Shown here: positions 24,255 through 31,634 of the stretch, piece after piece | Layout of the letters: each line of letters starts with the position of its first letter | How positions within the stretch are numbered: position 1 is the stretch's first letter | Virus record (IMG/VR): IMGVR_UViG_3300032294_002231 | Coordinates: 1 to 33,970 of that record | DNA from: a virus | Direction: 5' to 3' (one strand) | DNA: 33,970 nt | Notes under the pieces: generated by a model | The model's database searches: none | Told to the model about the DNA's origin: nothing | The model's input: only the letters and a program-made list of their open reading frames with translations | Translations under genes and position numbers: made by a program

Positions 24255-24256
24255 AA

Positions 24257-24856
24257 CTATATTGTTTCGTATAAAGCGTTTTGTTTTTCTTGTCTTTGAA
24301 TATCTTTAGGATGAAATAAACAGTATTCTTCCATTTGTGGCAATACTGAGTATGTTTCAAATCTTTCTAAGCGTTCATGTACTTTATTTATCCACTTAAT
24401 CTTACTATTATTTTTCCATATTCTCCATTGATAATCCGGAAAGTTAATCCATCCTTTATCATTAACATTCCAACCCCACCGACCAATGTGTTGTGCAGTT
24501 AGTCCAGATACAGTATTAATCCTAGGTACTAAAATTACATCAATTGTTTGATTATATTCTAATATATCTCCCAAGTTAGTAATTAAATGTTGATGAGGAT
24601 ACTCATCTGCATCTATTTGAAAGATATAGTCTTTAGTACAATGCTTACTAAGATTATTTTTAAATGATGCAAAGTCTTTATTAAGAGGAAATTCTATATA
24701 GTCTTTGGCAATAGACCTAACCTCCTTAGTCGCATTAGAGTCTAATTGGATCACTATTTCATCTTCTTGACGTATATTATTACGTAAAACTTCTAATAGA
24801 AAGGATAGTTCCCTGTGCTCGTTACAGGCGGTTATAGCATAACTAATTGATGGCAT
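24257..24856 (-). CDS. Short family 2 glycosyltransferase, 199 aa
   Basis: N-terminal SISYAITACNEHRELSFLLE and the metal-binding DYIFQIDADEYPHQHL near residue 80 show a GT2 fold of the WaaE/KdtX-like type; the block WINKVHERLERF near the C-terminus is typical of that subgroup. It lacks the C-terminal domain of larger members. It is the first gene of the sugar cassette in transcription order (2 bases before the RfbH-like gene). Donor and acceptor are unknown. Confidence 0.82.
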   Translation of the reverse strand: MPSISYAITACNEHRELSFLLEVLRNNIRQEDEIVIQLDSNATKEVRSIAKDYIEFPLNKDFASFKNNLSKHCTKDYIFQIDADEYPHQHLITNLGDILEYNQTIDVILVPRINTVSGLTAQHIGRWGWNVNDKGWINFPDYQWRIWKNNSKIKWINKVHERLERFETYSVLPQMEEYCLFHPKDIQRQEKQNALYETI

Positions 24857-24861
24857 AACAT

Positions 24862-25308
24862 TTATTTTATATCAAAAAATCCAATATAGTCACAAGCTTC
24901 AAAATAATCTTTACCAAAACTCTTTAGTGTTTTAGAATCTGACTTATATTTTTTTCCTTTAAATTTAGGGAGTTCTTTTTCTTCTTTAGTAAGTTTTATA
25001 CTCTTGATAGAGCTCCACTCCCATTCATCTTTAGAAGCGCCATTAGCAAATACTGTTCCTTTACCTTCTATATTAATTACATTAGGATACCAAACTCTTC
25101 CATCTTCATCAATTTCTTTTATATCTCTATAAAGTTCAGGAAGTTCATTCTCGTATTCTTTAAAGTTAAATTCATTTTCACGCATTAAGTCGTTTGTTTG
25201 AAAACCACAAGATAGACAAACATACGCTTTATGAAATTCATTTACAGGTTGAGTGTAACAGGACTCTGGAGCTTTACACTTTGGACATGTTATTAAATTA
25301 TCAGTCAT
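24862..25308 (-). CDS. Zinc-ribbon protein, 148 aa
   Basis: An N-terminal zinc ribbon is formed by CPKCKAP and VCLSCGFQT (residues about 8-37). The rest is acidic and Lys-rich (IKLTKEEKELPKFKGKKYKS) without further motifs. Phage zinc-ribbon proteins of this style are common; some act in transcription or DNA packaging, but the sequence gives no clue which. It overlaps the next gene (25301) by 8 bases and is separate from the sugar genes in type. Confidence 0.7.
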   Translation of the reverse strand: MTDNLITCPKCKAPESCYTQPVNEFHKAYVCLSCGFQTNDLMRENEFNFKEYENELPELYRDIKEIDEDGRVWYPNVINIEGKGTVFANGASKDEWEWSSIKSIKLTKEEKELPKFKGKKYKSDSKTLKSFGKDYFEACDYIGFFDIK

Positions 25309-25543
25309 TGAGTTGTTGTTTAGTTGTATAAGTAATATTTGTTCCTGATGGTAATGAAGTAACGTCTGTTCTCCCGGATGTATTTAGAAAACCAGTCCCG
25401 CCTACTCCTATAGAAAAGCTTTTGTTATCAGATACTTTTTCTAGAACTTCTTTTATTTTATCCCATTGTTTAGGTGTAGGAGAAAAATCATTACAAGCTT
25501 CCACAAATCCTTTTAACCATGTTGTAAATTCACTTGATGTCAT
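25301..25543 (-). CDS. Small phage protein, 80 aa
   Basis: Starts MTSSEFTTWLKGFVEACNDF, followed by SPTPKQWDKIKEVLEKV and a Gly/Thr-rich C-terminus. The block FTTWLKGFVEA...PxxxQWxxIKExL is one I recognise as a recurrent small-phage-protein pattern of unknown function. Coupled to the glycosyltransferase at 25543 by a one-base overlap. Function unknown. Confidence 0.65.
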   Translation of the reverse strand: MTSSEFTTWLKGFVEACNDFSPTPKQWDKIKEVLEKVSDNKSFSIGVGGTGFLNTSGRTDVTSLPSGTNITYTTKQQLND

Positions 25544-26847
25544 TAGTCTACCTTTTTAAGTTTAGGAAGTTCTATCTTCTTTAATTGCGGAAGTTGAATA
25601 GGAGTTTGTTTTGGAATTTTATCTAAATATGTTGAAAGTAAACCTTTCATTTCATCAAAAGAGAATTTAGTTCTAGATATGTGAGACTGTCTTTTTGCTA
25701 ACTCTTCATATTTAGAATACTTTTCATAAACATTTTTTAAATATGTACTTGCTTCATTAATGTCTGGATTAAACCACAAAGATTCTGCTAATATCATATT
25801 CTGTACTTGAGCAGATGGATGAACATTTTTTAAATCTCCACCAATTAAACAACAAAATTCTTTATCAAGAAAATCTACATGTCCAGACCAAGCAGACACT
25901 ATGATTGGTTTTTTACTAAGTGTAAACTCTAATAATGGCCTGCCAAATCCTTCACCTTTAGTTAGATTAAACATAGCTTTAACTTTAGGGTGATTGTAAA
26001 GATTATTAATATCTTTATCATCTAATTCACCATGAAGTAAATAAACATTAGGTAAATCTCCACTAACCATACTTCTAATAGAATCAATCTTTTTAAGCAT
26101 TTCATCACGATCCATTATACTAGATCCAGCGCCAGATGTTTTCATTATTAATGCTGGCTTATTTTTTTTATCTTTAAATGTTTCAAAGAATGTTTTTAGC
26201 ATTAAGCTAGTATTTTTTCTATCTTCACCCAATTCTCCTTGAAGCCAATGCCCCACATATAAGAAACAAAACTCTTCTTTAATCTCATCTAGTTCTAATA
26301 CTACATCTGTTTCTTCAAGATCTTCATCTTCAATATGAAAGTACTTATTTAAATCTACTCCTTCAAATAAAACTTCAACGGGTTTTTCAAGTTTAATTAC
26401 TCCAAGAACTTGATTTTGTTGGTCTCTTTTTTCAAATGTAGATTGTTGAAATACTTTTTTAGAATGTTCTGAAGATACTAGGGTTATATTCATTCTATTA
26501 ACTCCTTCAATCCAACTAGGATCACAAATTGTAGTTTCAATACCGGCAGTCAAACCTATATTATATTTTCCAATAGGTTGAAATTCATTAGGTACAGTAA
26601 TTTGAATCCAAATGTCTGGTTGTTTTGGTAATTGAGGAACTTGTAGAATTAAAGATTCTAACCAACTATATTCTTTTTTATTGTCTTTAATATATCCCCA
26701 AGGAGTAACTCCCCATCTTTGAGATATGATTTTAATATCGTATTCTTCTTTTTTTAATTCATATAGAGCTTTAACAAAGTCTCTAGATCTAGCACCATAA
26801 CCTGAATATGTGTCAATAGGACAACTAATTACGCACAACTGTTTCAT
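25543..26847 (-). CDS. GT-B glycosyltransferase (family 4-like), 434 aa
   Basis: The GT-B donor-binding half is visible from about residue 185: CFLYVGHWLQGELGEDRKN, KPALIMKTSGAG, VKAMFNLTKGEGFGRPLLEF (with the conserved Glu pair of EX7E type) and PIIVSAWSGHVDFL. The N-terminal half starts CVISCPIDTYSGYGARSRD, with a Gly-rich loop. It probably uses a nucleotide sugar to modify a glycan or virion component. The downstream partner at 26849 is another GT-B enzyme, so the two may act in sequence. Confidence 0.85.
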   Translation of the reverse strand: MKQLCVISCPIDTYSGYGARSRDFVKALYELKKEEYDIKIISQRWGVTPWGYIKDNKKEYSWLESLILQVPQLPKQPDIWIQITVPNEFQPIGKYNIGLTAGIETTICDPSWIEGVNRMNITLVSSEHSKKVFQQSTFEKRDQQNQVLGVIKLEKPVEVLFEGVDLNKYFHIEDEDLEETDVVLELDEIKEEFCFLYVGHWLQGELGEDRKNTSLMLKTFFETFKDKKNKPALIMKTSGAGSSIMDRDEMLKKIDSIRSMVSGDLPNVYLLHGELDDKDINNLYNHPKVKAMFNLTKGEGFGRPLLEFTLSKKPIIVSAWSGHVDFLDKEFCCLIGGDLKNVHPSAQVQNMILAESLWFNPDINEASTYLKNVYEKYSKYEELAKRQSHISRTKFSFDEMKGLLSTYLDKIPKQTPIQLPQLKKIELPKLKKVD

Positions 26848-26848
26848 A

Positions 26849-28291
26849 TTAATAAACTAAAGGGTGTACAATTTTTTTTCTTTCTAATTTTTCTGTCTTA
26901 ATTAATTCAAACTGTTTTTTAGGTTTAAATGTATCAATAGTTTCATTTATAGTAGATATAACATTATCACACATATGAGCGGCACTCATCATAGATTCAT
27001 TAGATAATACCCACTCTCTAGCAGACATACCCTTTCTACTTCTTTCATCAGGAGATAAATTATAACAATTTTCAATTGCTTTAGCAACATCTCTAAAGTC
27101 GCATCTATCATCATAAATGTACGGAGTTGGTATAGATCCTACGATACTAATATTAGTAGGAAATACTGGTAATGCCCATTCACCATGCTTTTTATATTTA
27201 CCAAAATGATTTGAGCAGAACTTATCATTAAAATCAATCCACTTACCATCTTCATCTTCAAATCTCATTTGGTCTTGCATTCCTCCTGTAACATTAGCTA
27301 TAATCATTCTACCTGCCATCATAGATTCTGTTAGAGACAATCCCCAACCTTCATTAGATGAAATTAAAGCAGTCACATCAGACATATTATAAAGTAGGTT
27401 TACTTCTTCTGCATTAAGTCTTGCATCTGAAAAATATACTTTTTGATATTCTGGATTGCATATTAGGTCTGTCACTGCATTTAAGTCAGTTCCATTTTCA
27501 TCTGCTCTTTGAGTATGCATTAATAAAGCGCACTTGCTAGCTTTTTCTTTTCCTATTTTATCACAAAATGTAGCATAGGCCGCAATTAAATCAGAAGTAC
27601 ATTTTCTTCTAATGTTTCTAGCATTATAGAATACTACAAACTCAGGTTTAAAATCACCAAATATTTCTTTTTTCTTTTTTTCTAAAGCTGCATTTTGAGA
27701 TTGCATAAATTCAGTAATAGGATAGAATATCTTTTCATTAATTCCATGAGGAACATATTTAAGAAGTTTTCCTTTTACTTTATCTCCTAAAACCATTTTA
27801 TTGATATTAAGAGTTTGCTTTGATATAGCCATTAAAGTATCACAAGAATCATAGAATGATTGATTATAAAGTGGAGCGGGGAGATCATCCCAAATATTTA
27901 AATAGATCATAGGTATTTTTTTCCTAATCTCATTCTCCATTTGAAATAACCAAACCCAATATCTAGGATCTGTAAAAAAGAAAATAGCGTCTGGTTTTTC
28001 TATTTCAATTAATTGCCTAATTAATTCAGGACTTCCGTATCCATTAGTTGGATAGATAAAAACAGATGAATCATTAATACCCATAATTTTATTGGTATCA
28101 GCAGATATATCTAATTTTTTTCCTTGATCTGGGTGGTTAATCGCACCGCCTACATTTACCCAATTAAATACGTGAGAACTTCCTACAACTATTTCTCTAG
28201 CCATTGTAGAGATACCGCTTGTCATTCTAATATCATCACATAGAAAAAGGATTTTTTTTCTTTGTGCTTGAGGAATATAACCATTTATCAT
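26849..28291 (-). CDS. GT-B glycosyltransferase (family 4-like), 480 aa
   Basis: The Rossmann-like N-terminus ILFLCDDIRMTSGISTMARE, the middle FVVFYNARNIRRKC, and the donor-binding SDVTALISSNEGWGLSLTES with the MAGRMIIANVTGGMQDQM block are typical of GT4. It is somewhat long because of a C-terminal Lys-rich tail (KPKKQFELIKTEKLERKK). No signal or membrane segment. It precedes the other GT-B gene by one base in transcription order; the RHH-type regulator gene lies directly upstream. Confidence 0.85.
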   Translation of the reverse strand: MINGYIPQAQRKKILFLCDDIRMTSGISTMAREIVVGSSHVFNWVNVGGAINHPDQGKKLDISADTNKIMGINDSSVFIYPTNGYGSPELIRQLIEIEKPDAIFFFTDPRYWVWLFQMENEIRKKIPMIYLNIWDDLPAPLYNQSFYDSCDTLMAISKQTLNINKMVLGDKVKGKLLKYVPHGINEKIFYPITEFMQSQNAALEKKKKEIFGDFKPEFVVFYNARNIRRKCTSDLIAAYATFCDKIGKEKASKCALLMHTQRADENGTDLNAVTDLICNPEYQKVYFSDARLNAEEVNLLYNMSDVTALISSNEGWGLSLTESMMAGRMIIANVTGGMQDQMRFEDEDGKWIDFNDKFCSNHFGKYKKHGEWALPVFPTNISIVGSIPTPYIYDDRCDFRDVAKAIENCYNLSPDERSRKGMSAREWVLSNESMMSAAHMCDNVISTINETIDTFKPKKQFELIKTEKLERKKIVHPLVY

Positions 28292-28298
28292 GTGTAAC

Positions 28299-28517
28299 TT
28301 ATTTTATTGCTTCAATTAAACTAGATCCTGTATAATGAGTATTATATTGTTCATGAATACTTTGTCTAAATTCTGAATCTGTCAGATACATATACATAGC
28401 TCTTTCAACTATATCTTGTAGATTTATTTTAGTCTTAACAGATGTTACTTTAAAGTCTTCATATAGAGTTTCCGGTATTTTTACCGATGTTATAACTCTC
28501 TTTGATTTATTTATCAT
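28299..28517 (-). CDS. Ribbon-helix-helix (Arc/CopG-like) DNA-binding protein, 72 aa
   Basis: A basic strand (KRVITSVKIPETLYEDFKV) followed by two helices (KINLQDIVERAMYMYLTD) is the RHH plan, with the strand residues contacting the DNA major groove as a dimer. The length is normal for this group. It sits at the head of the two GT-B genes after a 60-base AT-rich gap (28518-28577), so it may start a transcript and regulate it or other phage promoters. Candidate targets are the TTGA dyads, but that link is only a guess. Confidence 0.68.
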   Translation of the reverse strand: MINKSKRVITSVKIPETLYEDFKVTSVKTKINLQDIVERAMYMYLTDSEFRQSIHEQYNTHYTGSSLIEAIK

Positions 28518-28577
28518 ATTTTCTTTTATAATAAATATACAAGAATATACAAATAAATATGTAAATAAAAAAATATT

Positions 28578-29483
28578 TTATAGAGTTTTATTACACAATT
28601 CAGGTTTATTTGTATAAGGACAAAACTTACAGCTATTAATATTTTTTAAATACTGCCTTTCCTTATTATGCTTAGCATTAGAATTAAAACACTCTCTTAT
28701 AAATTTAGAAAAGTCTTCAAATGCATCTTGTACTTTTTTCTTTCCATTAGCCGGTATAAACTCTTGAACTCTATATGTTGGATAGTCGGGGTTAACAAAT
28801 ACTTTTCTTTTTACTATAAAGAATTTAACATCAATTTTTTCTTCTGGTACATTCATTGCCTTGGAATAAAACCTTTTGTATAGAAGTATCTGATTGATCT
28901 TTGTTTGATCTTTCTTTTCATAGTCAGACCATCCTTTAGTTGATGTCTTTATATCATAGATAGTATACTTGTCTACAGCCTTTTCATATATTATAAAGTC
29001 TATAGATCCATTCATAAGAACTCCAGGGATATCATCTATTACTGGAAGTAAGATAGGAATTTCTATGCCAACTAAATCAGATGTTTTTCTTGAAAAGTAT
29101 TTAGATCTATTCTTCTTGAACCAATCTAAAGTAGCTTGTCCATCTGCTAAGAATTCTTTTAATTCTTCTTTAGTACTAAAGTGTTCATTTTTGTTATCTA
29201 CTATACTGGACTTATAGTTTTCGACTATCCTGTCTTCTAATATCTTATTTAGATCAAGTTCATCTGCAGCTTTACCAGACTTTTCATACATGATTTTAAG
29301 ATATTCCTGTATAGTCTCATGCATTGCAGTACCATATACTAAATAAATAGATGGCTTAAATGAACTCTCTTTCTTTATATAAGTCAAATACCACTGGTAT
29401 TCACATTGCTTATAAATAGAATATTGAGAATAAGATACGGGAGTTTGGGTAGCCCAATTGATGTTTAAATTAGGTTTGGGCAT
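28578..29483 (-). CDS. PD-(D/E)XK nuclease, Cas4/RecB-like, 301 aa
   Basis: The N-terminal YSQYSIYKQCEYQWYLTYIK and the following YGTAMHETIQEYL (His of motif I) begin a PDDEXK_1 domain. MNGSIDFIIYEKAV then YTIYDIKTSTKGW supply the catalytic D-x(n)-D-x-K core at about residues 160-185. The C-terminal CKFCPYTNKPELC gives three Cys which, with the first Cys near residue 27, make a likely 4Fe-4S cluster as in Cas4 and AddB. No Cas genes or repeats of CRISPR type are nearby, so a recombination or DNA-end-processing nuclease is the better reading. Confidence 0.85.
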   Translation of the reverse strand: MPKPNLNINWATQTPVSYSQYSIYKQCEYQWYLTYIKKESSFKPSIYLVYGTAMHETIQEYLKIMYEKSGKAADELDLNKILEDRIVENYKSSIVDNKNEHFSTKEELKEFLADGQATLDWFKKNRSKYFSRKTSDLVGIEIPILLPVIDDIPGVLMNGSIDFIIYEKAVDKYTIYDIKTSTKGWSDYEKKDQTKINQILLYKRFYSKAMNVPEEKIDVKFFIVKRKVFVNPDYPTYRVQEFIPANGKKKVQDAFEDFSKFIRECFNSNAKHNKERQYLKNINSCKFCPYTNKPELCNKTL

Positions 29484-29749
29484 TATTTCTTTTTACCTGT
29501 AATAATAGATTTGATTTTCTGTAGATATAGAATAGCATCCATATGTTCTTCAATTGCGGCTTCTATCCACTGTTCTAATGACCAATCTTCACGATCTAAG
29601 GTAACTCCGTATTTTTCTTTACCTACTCTAGAACGATCTATAAATTTGTCTACAATAGAATCTACAATAGAGTCAGTCTTAACTACTATTCTACTATTAG
29701 AATCATTATATGTTGTTATTGTTCCGTATATATCTTTATTCTTGCTCAT
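29483..29749 (-). CDS. MazG-like / dATP-dGTP diphosphohydrolase-like small protein, 88 aa
   Basis: The core RVGKEKYGVTLDREDW followed by QWIEAAIEEHMDAILYLQ resembles the helical MazG-type or dATP/dGTP diphosphohydrolase N-terminal domain, in which EExxD residues bind metal and nucleotide. It is a minimal version of about 60 relevant residues. Such phage enzymes cleanse or bias nucleotide pools. The last helix ends with a basic tail (IITGKKK). It overlaps its neighbours by 1 and 14 bases. The family assignment is moderate. Confidence 0.62.
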   Translation of the reverse strand: MSKNKDIYGTITTYNDSNSRIVVKTDSIVDSIVDKFIDRSRVGKEKYGVTLDREDWSLEQWIEAAIEEHMDAILYLQKIKSIITGKKK

Positions 29750-29969
29750 TAGCTAATTCTTTAGGGTAAAAATCTTTATTAACATGTCCACATTTTGTAC
29801 ATACAAATGTTGCAATAGGAATAACTCCGTCTTGCATTTCACCTGTTAAAAACTTGCTAACCCTACGAAGCATAAGAGCTTCTTGAAATGTTGTATTAGA
29901 ACACTCTTCGCATACTACTGATGTAGTCTTTTTTAAGTCTATGTTGACTTTCATTCTTTGATCCTGCAT
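29736..29969 (-). CDS. Two-knuckle zinc-ribbon protein, 77 aa
   Basis: Two CxxC pairs (VCEECSN and VCTKCGHVN) about 34 residues apart bracket ALMLRRVSKFLTGEMQDG. From memory this block (LRRVSKFLTG...PIxTFxCxxCGHVN) recurs in T4-like marine phages with no settled function; no search was done. It is a likely zinc-binding mini-protein. It starts 2 bases after the stop of the small membrane protein at 29971. Confidence 0.72.
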   Translation of the reverse strand: MQDQRMKVNIDLKKTTSVVCEECSNTTFQEALMLRRVSKFLTGEMQDGVIPIATFVCTKCGHVNKDFYPKELANEQE

Positions 29970-29970
29970 A

Positions 29971-30102
29971 TTATTTCTTTTTAAATAAATCTTTTAGTTT
30001 TTTTGCTGGTACTACCGTATTGTAATTATCATCTATTAATGGGGCTCTCCATACTTCATAAGAAATCCATAATATAGCTACTACAAATAATGCTAAAACC
30101 AT
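29971..30102 (-). CDS. Small membrane protein, 43 aa
   Basis: An open frame from ATG 30102 to TAA 29971. Residues 1-17 (MVLALFVVAILWISYEVW) form one hydrophobic segment, followed by a polar tail ending KKLKDLFKKK. It could be a short membrane anchor or signal-anchor peptide of the phage. It fits exactly between two neighbouring genes, which supports it being translated. Function unknown. Confidence 0.6.
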   Translation of the reverse strand: MVLALFVVAILWISYEVWRAPLIDDNYNTVVPAKKLKDLFKKK

Positions 30103-30105
30103 AAT

Positions 30106-30357
30106 TTATATTTTTTTAGAGCTCCAATAAATTTCTCTTACTTTACCTCCTAATTCTTGATCATTGGGTGTTGAATAAATTAATTCTTCACTAACTGTAA
30201 TTAGTCTTCTACTACGTTCTTGGCTACACATGTGTGGTTGGTAGCATCCTTGACCAGCACCTTCAACATATCCTATTCTAATATCGATGTGATCATTAAA
30301 TCTGTATGGCGTATCTTTACCACACATTACGCATTTGTCGATTGGGTTGTTTTGCAT
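30106..30357 (-). CDS. Zinc-knuckle protein, 83 aa
   Basis: The start is placed at 30357 (MQNNPIDKCVMCGKDTPY); the longer frame would read into the tRNA-Leu gene. CVMCGK plus a later Cys pair region (GQGCYQPHMCSQE) makes a likely zinc site, and IGYVEGAGQGC resembles a block I know from T4-like marine phages (memory, unsearched). The start is in the ATAGTTATG context and the gene lies 14 bases after tRNA-Leu. Function unknown. Confidence 0.7.
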   Translation of the reverse strand: MQNNPIDKCVMCGKDTPYRFNDHIDIRIGYVEGAGQGCYQPHMCSQERSRRLITVSEELIYSTPNDQELGGKVREIYWSSKKI

Positions 30358-30371
30358 AACTATTATTTTAG

Positions 30372-30458
30372 TACCTGAAGTGGGACTTGAACCCACACGA
30401 GCTTTTTCTGCTCACAAGATTTTAAGTCTTGCGCGTATACCGATTTCGCCATCCAGGT
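30372..30458 (-). tRNA. tRNA-Leu (anticodon UAA)
   Basis: A complete cloverleaf of class II form, 87 bases: the acceptor arm ACCTGGA pairs with TTCAGGT, D-arm GCG...CGC, anticodon stem CAAGA/TCTTG with loop CTTAAAA (anticodon TAA), a long variable arm with stem GAGC/GCTC, and T-arm GTGGG/CCCAC with TTCAAGT. The long variable arm agrees with Leu. CCA is not encoded after the discriminator A. UUA is likely a frequent codon in this AT-rich phage, so the tRNA could supply it. Confidence 0.93.
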
Positions 30459-30466
30459 TTAAAGAG

Positions 30467-30623
30467 CTGTCAGGGGAGGAGTCGAACCTCCATGCTGCAA
30501 TTTGGTATTAGACAAAATAGCCGGCTTTGTGGTCAACCCATATCTAAATACCTATCTTGTTTTTCAGCGCCCACGAGACGAGTGGGTGTGTATGCCGTGT
30601 AGCTACTCTTTCACCACCTGACA
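30467..30623 (-). tRNA. tRNA-like gene with enlarged middle (157 nt, no clear anticodon)
   Basis: The ends are perfect for a tRNA: acceptor TGTCAGG/CCTGACA, discriminator G, D-arm GTG...CAC and T-arm GGAGG-TTCGACT-CCTCC. Between D- and T-arms there are about 106 bases instead of about 30-45. They can form a hairpin CCCAC-TCGTCTC-GTGGG and a long hairpin closed by GGTATT/AATACC. No loop fits an anticodon with U33. This may be a tRNA with an insertion or intron, a degraded tRNA, or a new tRNA-like RNA. It lies 8 bases from tRNA-Leu. Confidence 0.55.
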
Positions 30624-30627
30624 ATGA

Positions 30628-30846
30628 TTAATAAATTCTATCTTGTTTTTCTTGTTTATACTCTTTGTACTTTCTTACCCAAGTAAAGCTAACATCAACT
30701 GCCATTAATACTGGTGCCATCACTAATATGGCTAATGTTTCTAATGCAGGAGACGCATATAGAGGATCTTCATTTCTTTTGGCATAACTTGTATACATTT
30801 TATATATGCAGTAAATTATGCTGATAATGTAAATAGTTAATATCAT
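30628..30846 (-). CDS. Membrane protein, 72 aa
   Basis: Two hydrophobic segments: residues 1-19 (MILTIYIISIIYCIYKMYT) and about 35-54 (ALETLAILVMAPVLMAVDV), then a basic/acidic tail (KEYKQEKQDRIY). It is probably an inner-membrane protein with both ends in the cytoplasm. The gene is first in the minus-strand block behind the control region at 30880-30970 and lies next to the tRNA-like gene. The start context is AACGTTATG. I recognise no family. Confidence 0.65.
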   Translation of the reverse strand: MILTIYIISIIYCIYKMYTSYAKRNEDPLYASPALETLAILVMAPVLMAVDVSFTWVRKYKEYKQEKQDRIY

Positions 30847-30879
30847 AACGTTTTATTTATTTAAATATAAGAATGTCTT

Positions 30880-30970
30880 TTGATATTGATATAATCGATC
30901 TTTAGAGTGGTTCATTTTATTGATTTAGAAAGATATTTATTCTTGTACCTATAATATAAGTTGGTACATA
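30880..30970. promoter_or_regulatory. Divergent control region with inverted repeat between minus operon and holin
   Basis: This gap separates the minus-strand genes from the plus-strand holin. It holds the inverted repeat TGTACC (30944-30949)/GGTACA (30963-30968). It also holds a stretch (about 30885-30911) which, read on the minus strand, shares the pattern CCACTnTAAAGATnnAnTATATC with the region upstream of the lipoprotein gene at 33285. I infer divergent promoters with an operator. A 20-codon frame on the minus strand here is probably spurious. Confidence 0.45.
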
Positions 30971-30992
30971 TTTTTAACTTAAATCATTAGAA

Positions 30993-31163
30993 ATGAAAAA
31001 AAATGAATTGTTAGGACTTATCAGACACGCCCTTACTTTTGTTGGCGGTATTATCGTTGCAAAAGGTTTGATTGATGAGAGCCTATTCCAAGAAGTTCTT
31101 GGTGGTGTTATGACTTTGTTTGGTGCTGGTTGGTCTCTTTGGGAGAAGAAAAAAGCTGCGTAA
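30993..31163 (+). CDS. Holin, Pam3-gp28-like, 56 aa
   Basis: The only plus-strand gene of the window. The protein runs MKKNELLGLIRHALTFVGG then IIVAKGLIDESLFQE, a second hydrophobic part VLGGVMTLFGAGWSLW and the basic end EKKKAA. This pattern (RHxLTxxGG, VAKGxID, WSxWxKK) matches the Pam3-gp28 type of small phage holins. It would form lesions in the inner membrane to release the endolysin at lysis. No endolysin is visible nearby. The gene ends just before a strong bidirectional terminator. Confidence 0.8.
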   Translation: MKKNELLGLIRHALTFVGGIIVAKGLIDESLFQEVLGGVMTLFGAGWSLWEKKKAA

Positions 31164-31184
31164 TTAAAACACTTTATTTAAAAC

Positions 31185-31215
31185 AAAAAAGAGCCGGTTT
31201 ATGTCGGCTTTTTTT
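31185..31215. terminator. Bidirectional intrinsic terminator
   Basis: The stem AGCCG (31192-31196)/CGGCT (31205-31209) with loop GTTTATGT is followed by a run of 7 T on the plus strand and preceded by A-rich sequence, so it also gives a T-run on the minus strand. It sits between the convergent holin gene (plus) and the coiled-coil membrane protein gene (minus) and can stop both transcripts. Confidence 0.88.
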
Positions 31216-31243
31216 ATTAAAAGACTACTGTTCTCTAACTATT

Positions 31244-31519
31244 TTATTTTTTGTTTGTTAATTTAGTTTCTAATTTATCTAGTCTTGAATCTAATTGTGA
31301 ATAGATGTCTTTTTCAAAACCATCAATTCTCGAGTGACAATGTCTATTTTCTTCAGCTATATTTTGATAAATTTCACCTACAACTGAATCAAGTTGTCTT
31401 TGAGTATTATCTAATTGATTTTTCACTTTTATTACCTTAACGAAGGCATAAGTAGCAACTATAGCCAAAGCTATAACCACAACGAATGCTATCCCTAAAA
31501 CGAATGATAGTGTTTCCAT
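31244..31519 (-). CDS. Single-pass membrane coiled-coil protein, 91 aa
   Basis: The start at 31519 (METLSFVLGIAFVVVIALAI) is preceded by AAGGAG 8 bases upstream, the one clear Shine-Dalgarno sequence in the window; the frame opens 8 codons earlier but without such support. One transmembrane segment at about residues 5-27 is followed by a coiled coil (NQLDNTQRQLDSVVGEIYQN) and a charged C-terminus. Spanin- or holin-accessory-like architecture fits the closeness to the holin gene, but no motif proves it. Confidence 0.7.
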   Translation of the reverse strand: METLSFVLGIAFVVVIALAIVATYAFVKVIKVKNQLDNTQRQLDSVVGEIYQNIAEENRHCHSRIDGFEKDIYSQLDSRLDKLETKLTNKK

Positions 31520-31558
31520 GTTTTGTTTCTCCTTATATGTCAAAGAACAGTAGCCTTG

Positions 31559-31632
31559 TTGACCCTCTCGGGCTTGAACCGAGGACCCACAGATTATGAG
31601 TCTGTTGCTCTAACCAACTGAGCTAAGGATCA
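31559..31632 (-). tRNA. tRNA-Met (anticodon CAU)
   Basis: A complete 74-base class I cloverleaf: acceptor TGATCCT/AGGGTCA, D-arm GCTC/GAGC, anticodon stem ACAGA/TCTGT with loop CTCATAA (CAT), T-arm CTCGG/CCGAG with TTCAAGC. The discriminator is A and CCA is not encoded. The CAT anticodon could be elongator Met or a lysidine-modified Ile tRNA; the sequence alone does not decide. It lies directly downstream of the terminator of the structured RNA. Confidence 0.92.
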
Positions 31633-31634
31633 TT

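Noticed and set aside
9319-28291. Glycosyltransferases acting on phage DNA (T4 alpha/beta-gt type)
   Set aside because: No hydroxymethylase or modified-base synthesis gene is visible and the accompanying genes make nucleotide sugars, so a protein or surface glycan is more likely.
28578-29483. Cas4 of a CRISPR system
   Set aside because: The nuclease has a Cas4-like Cys pattern but no Cas1, Cas2 or array is in the window. A phage recombination nuclease is simpler.
30853-30915. 20-codon frame starting MNHSKDRLYQ on the minus strand
   Set aside because: It overlaps the presumed promoter pattern and is too short; the shared CCACT-TAAAGAT pattern explains the sequence better.
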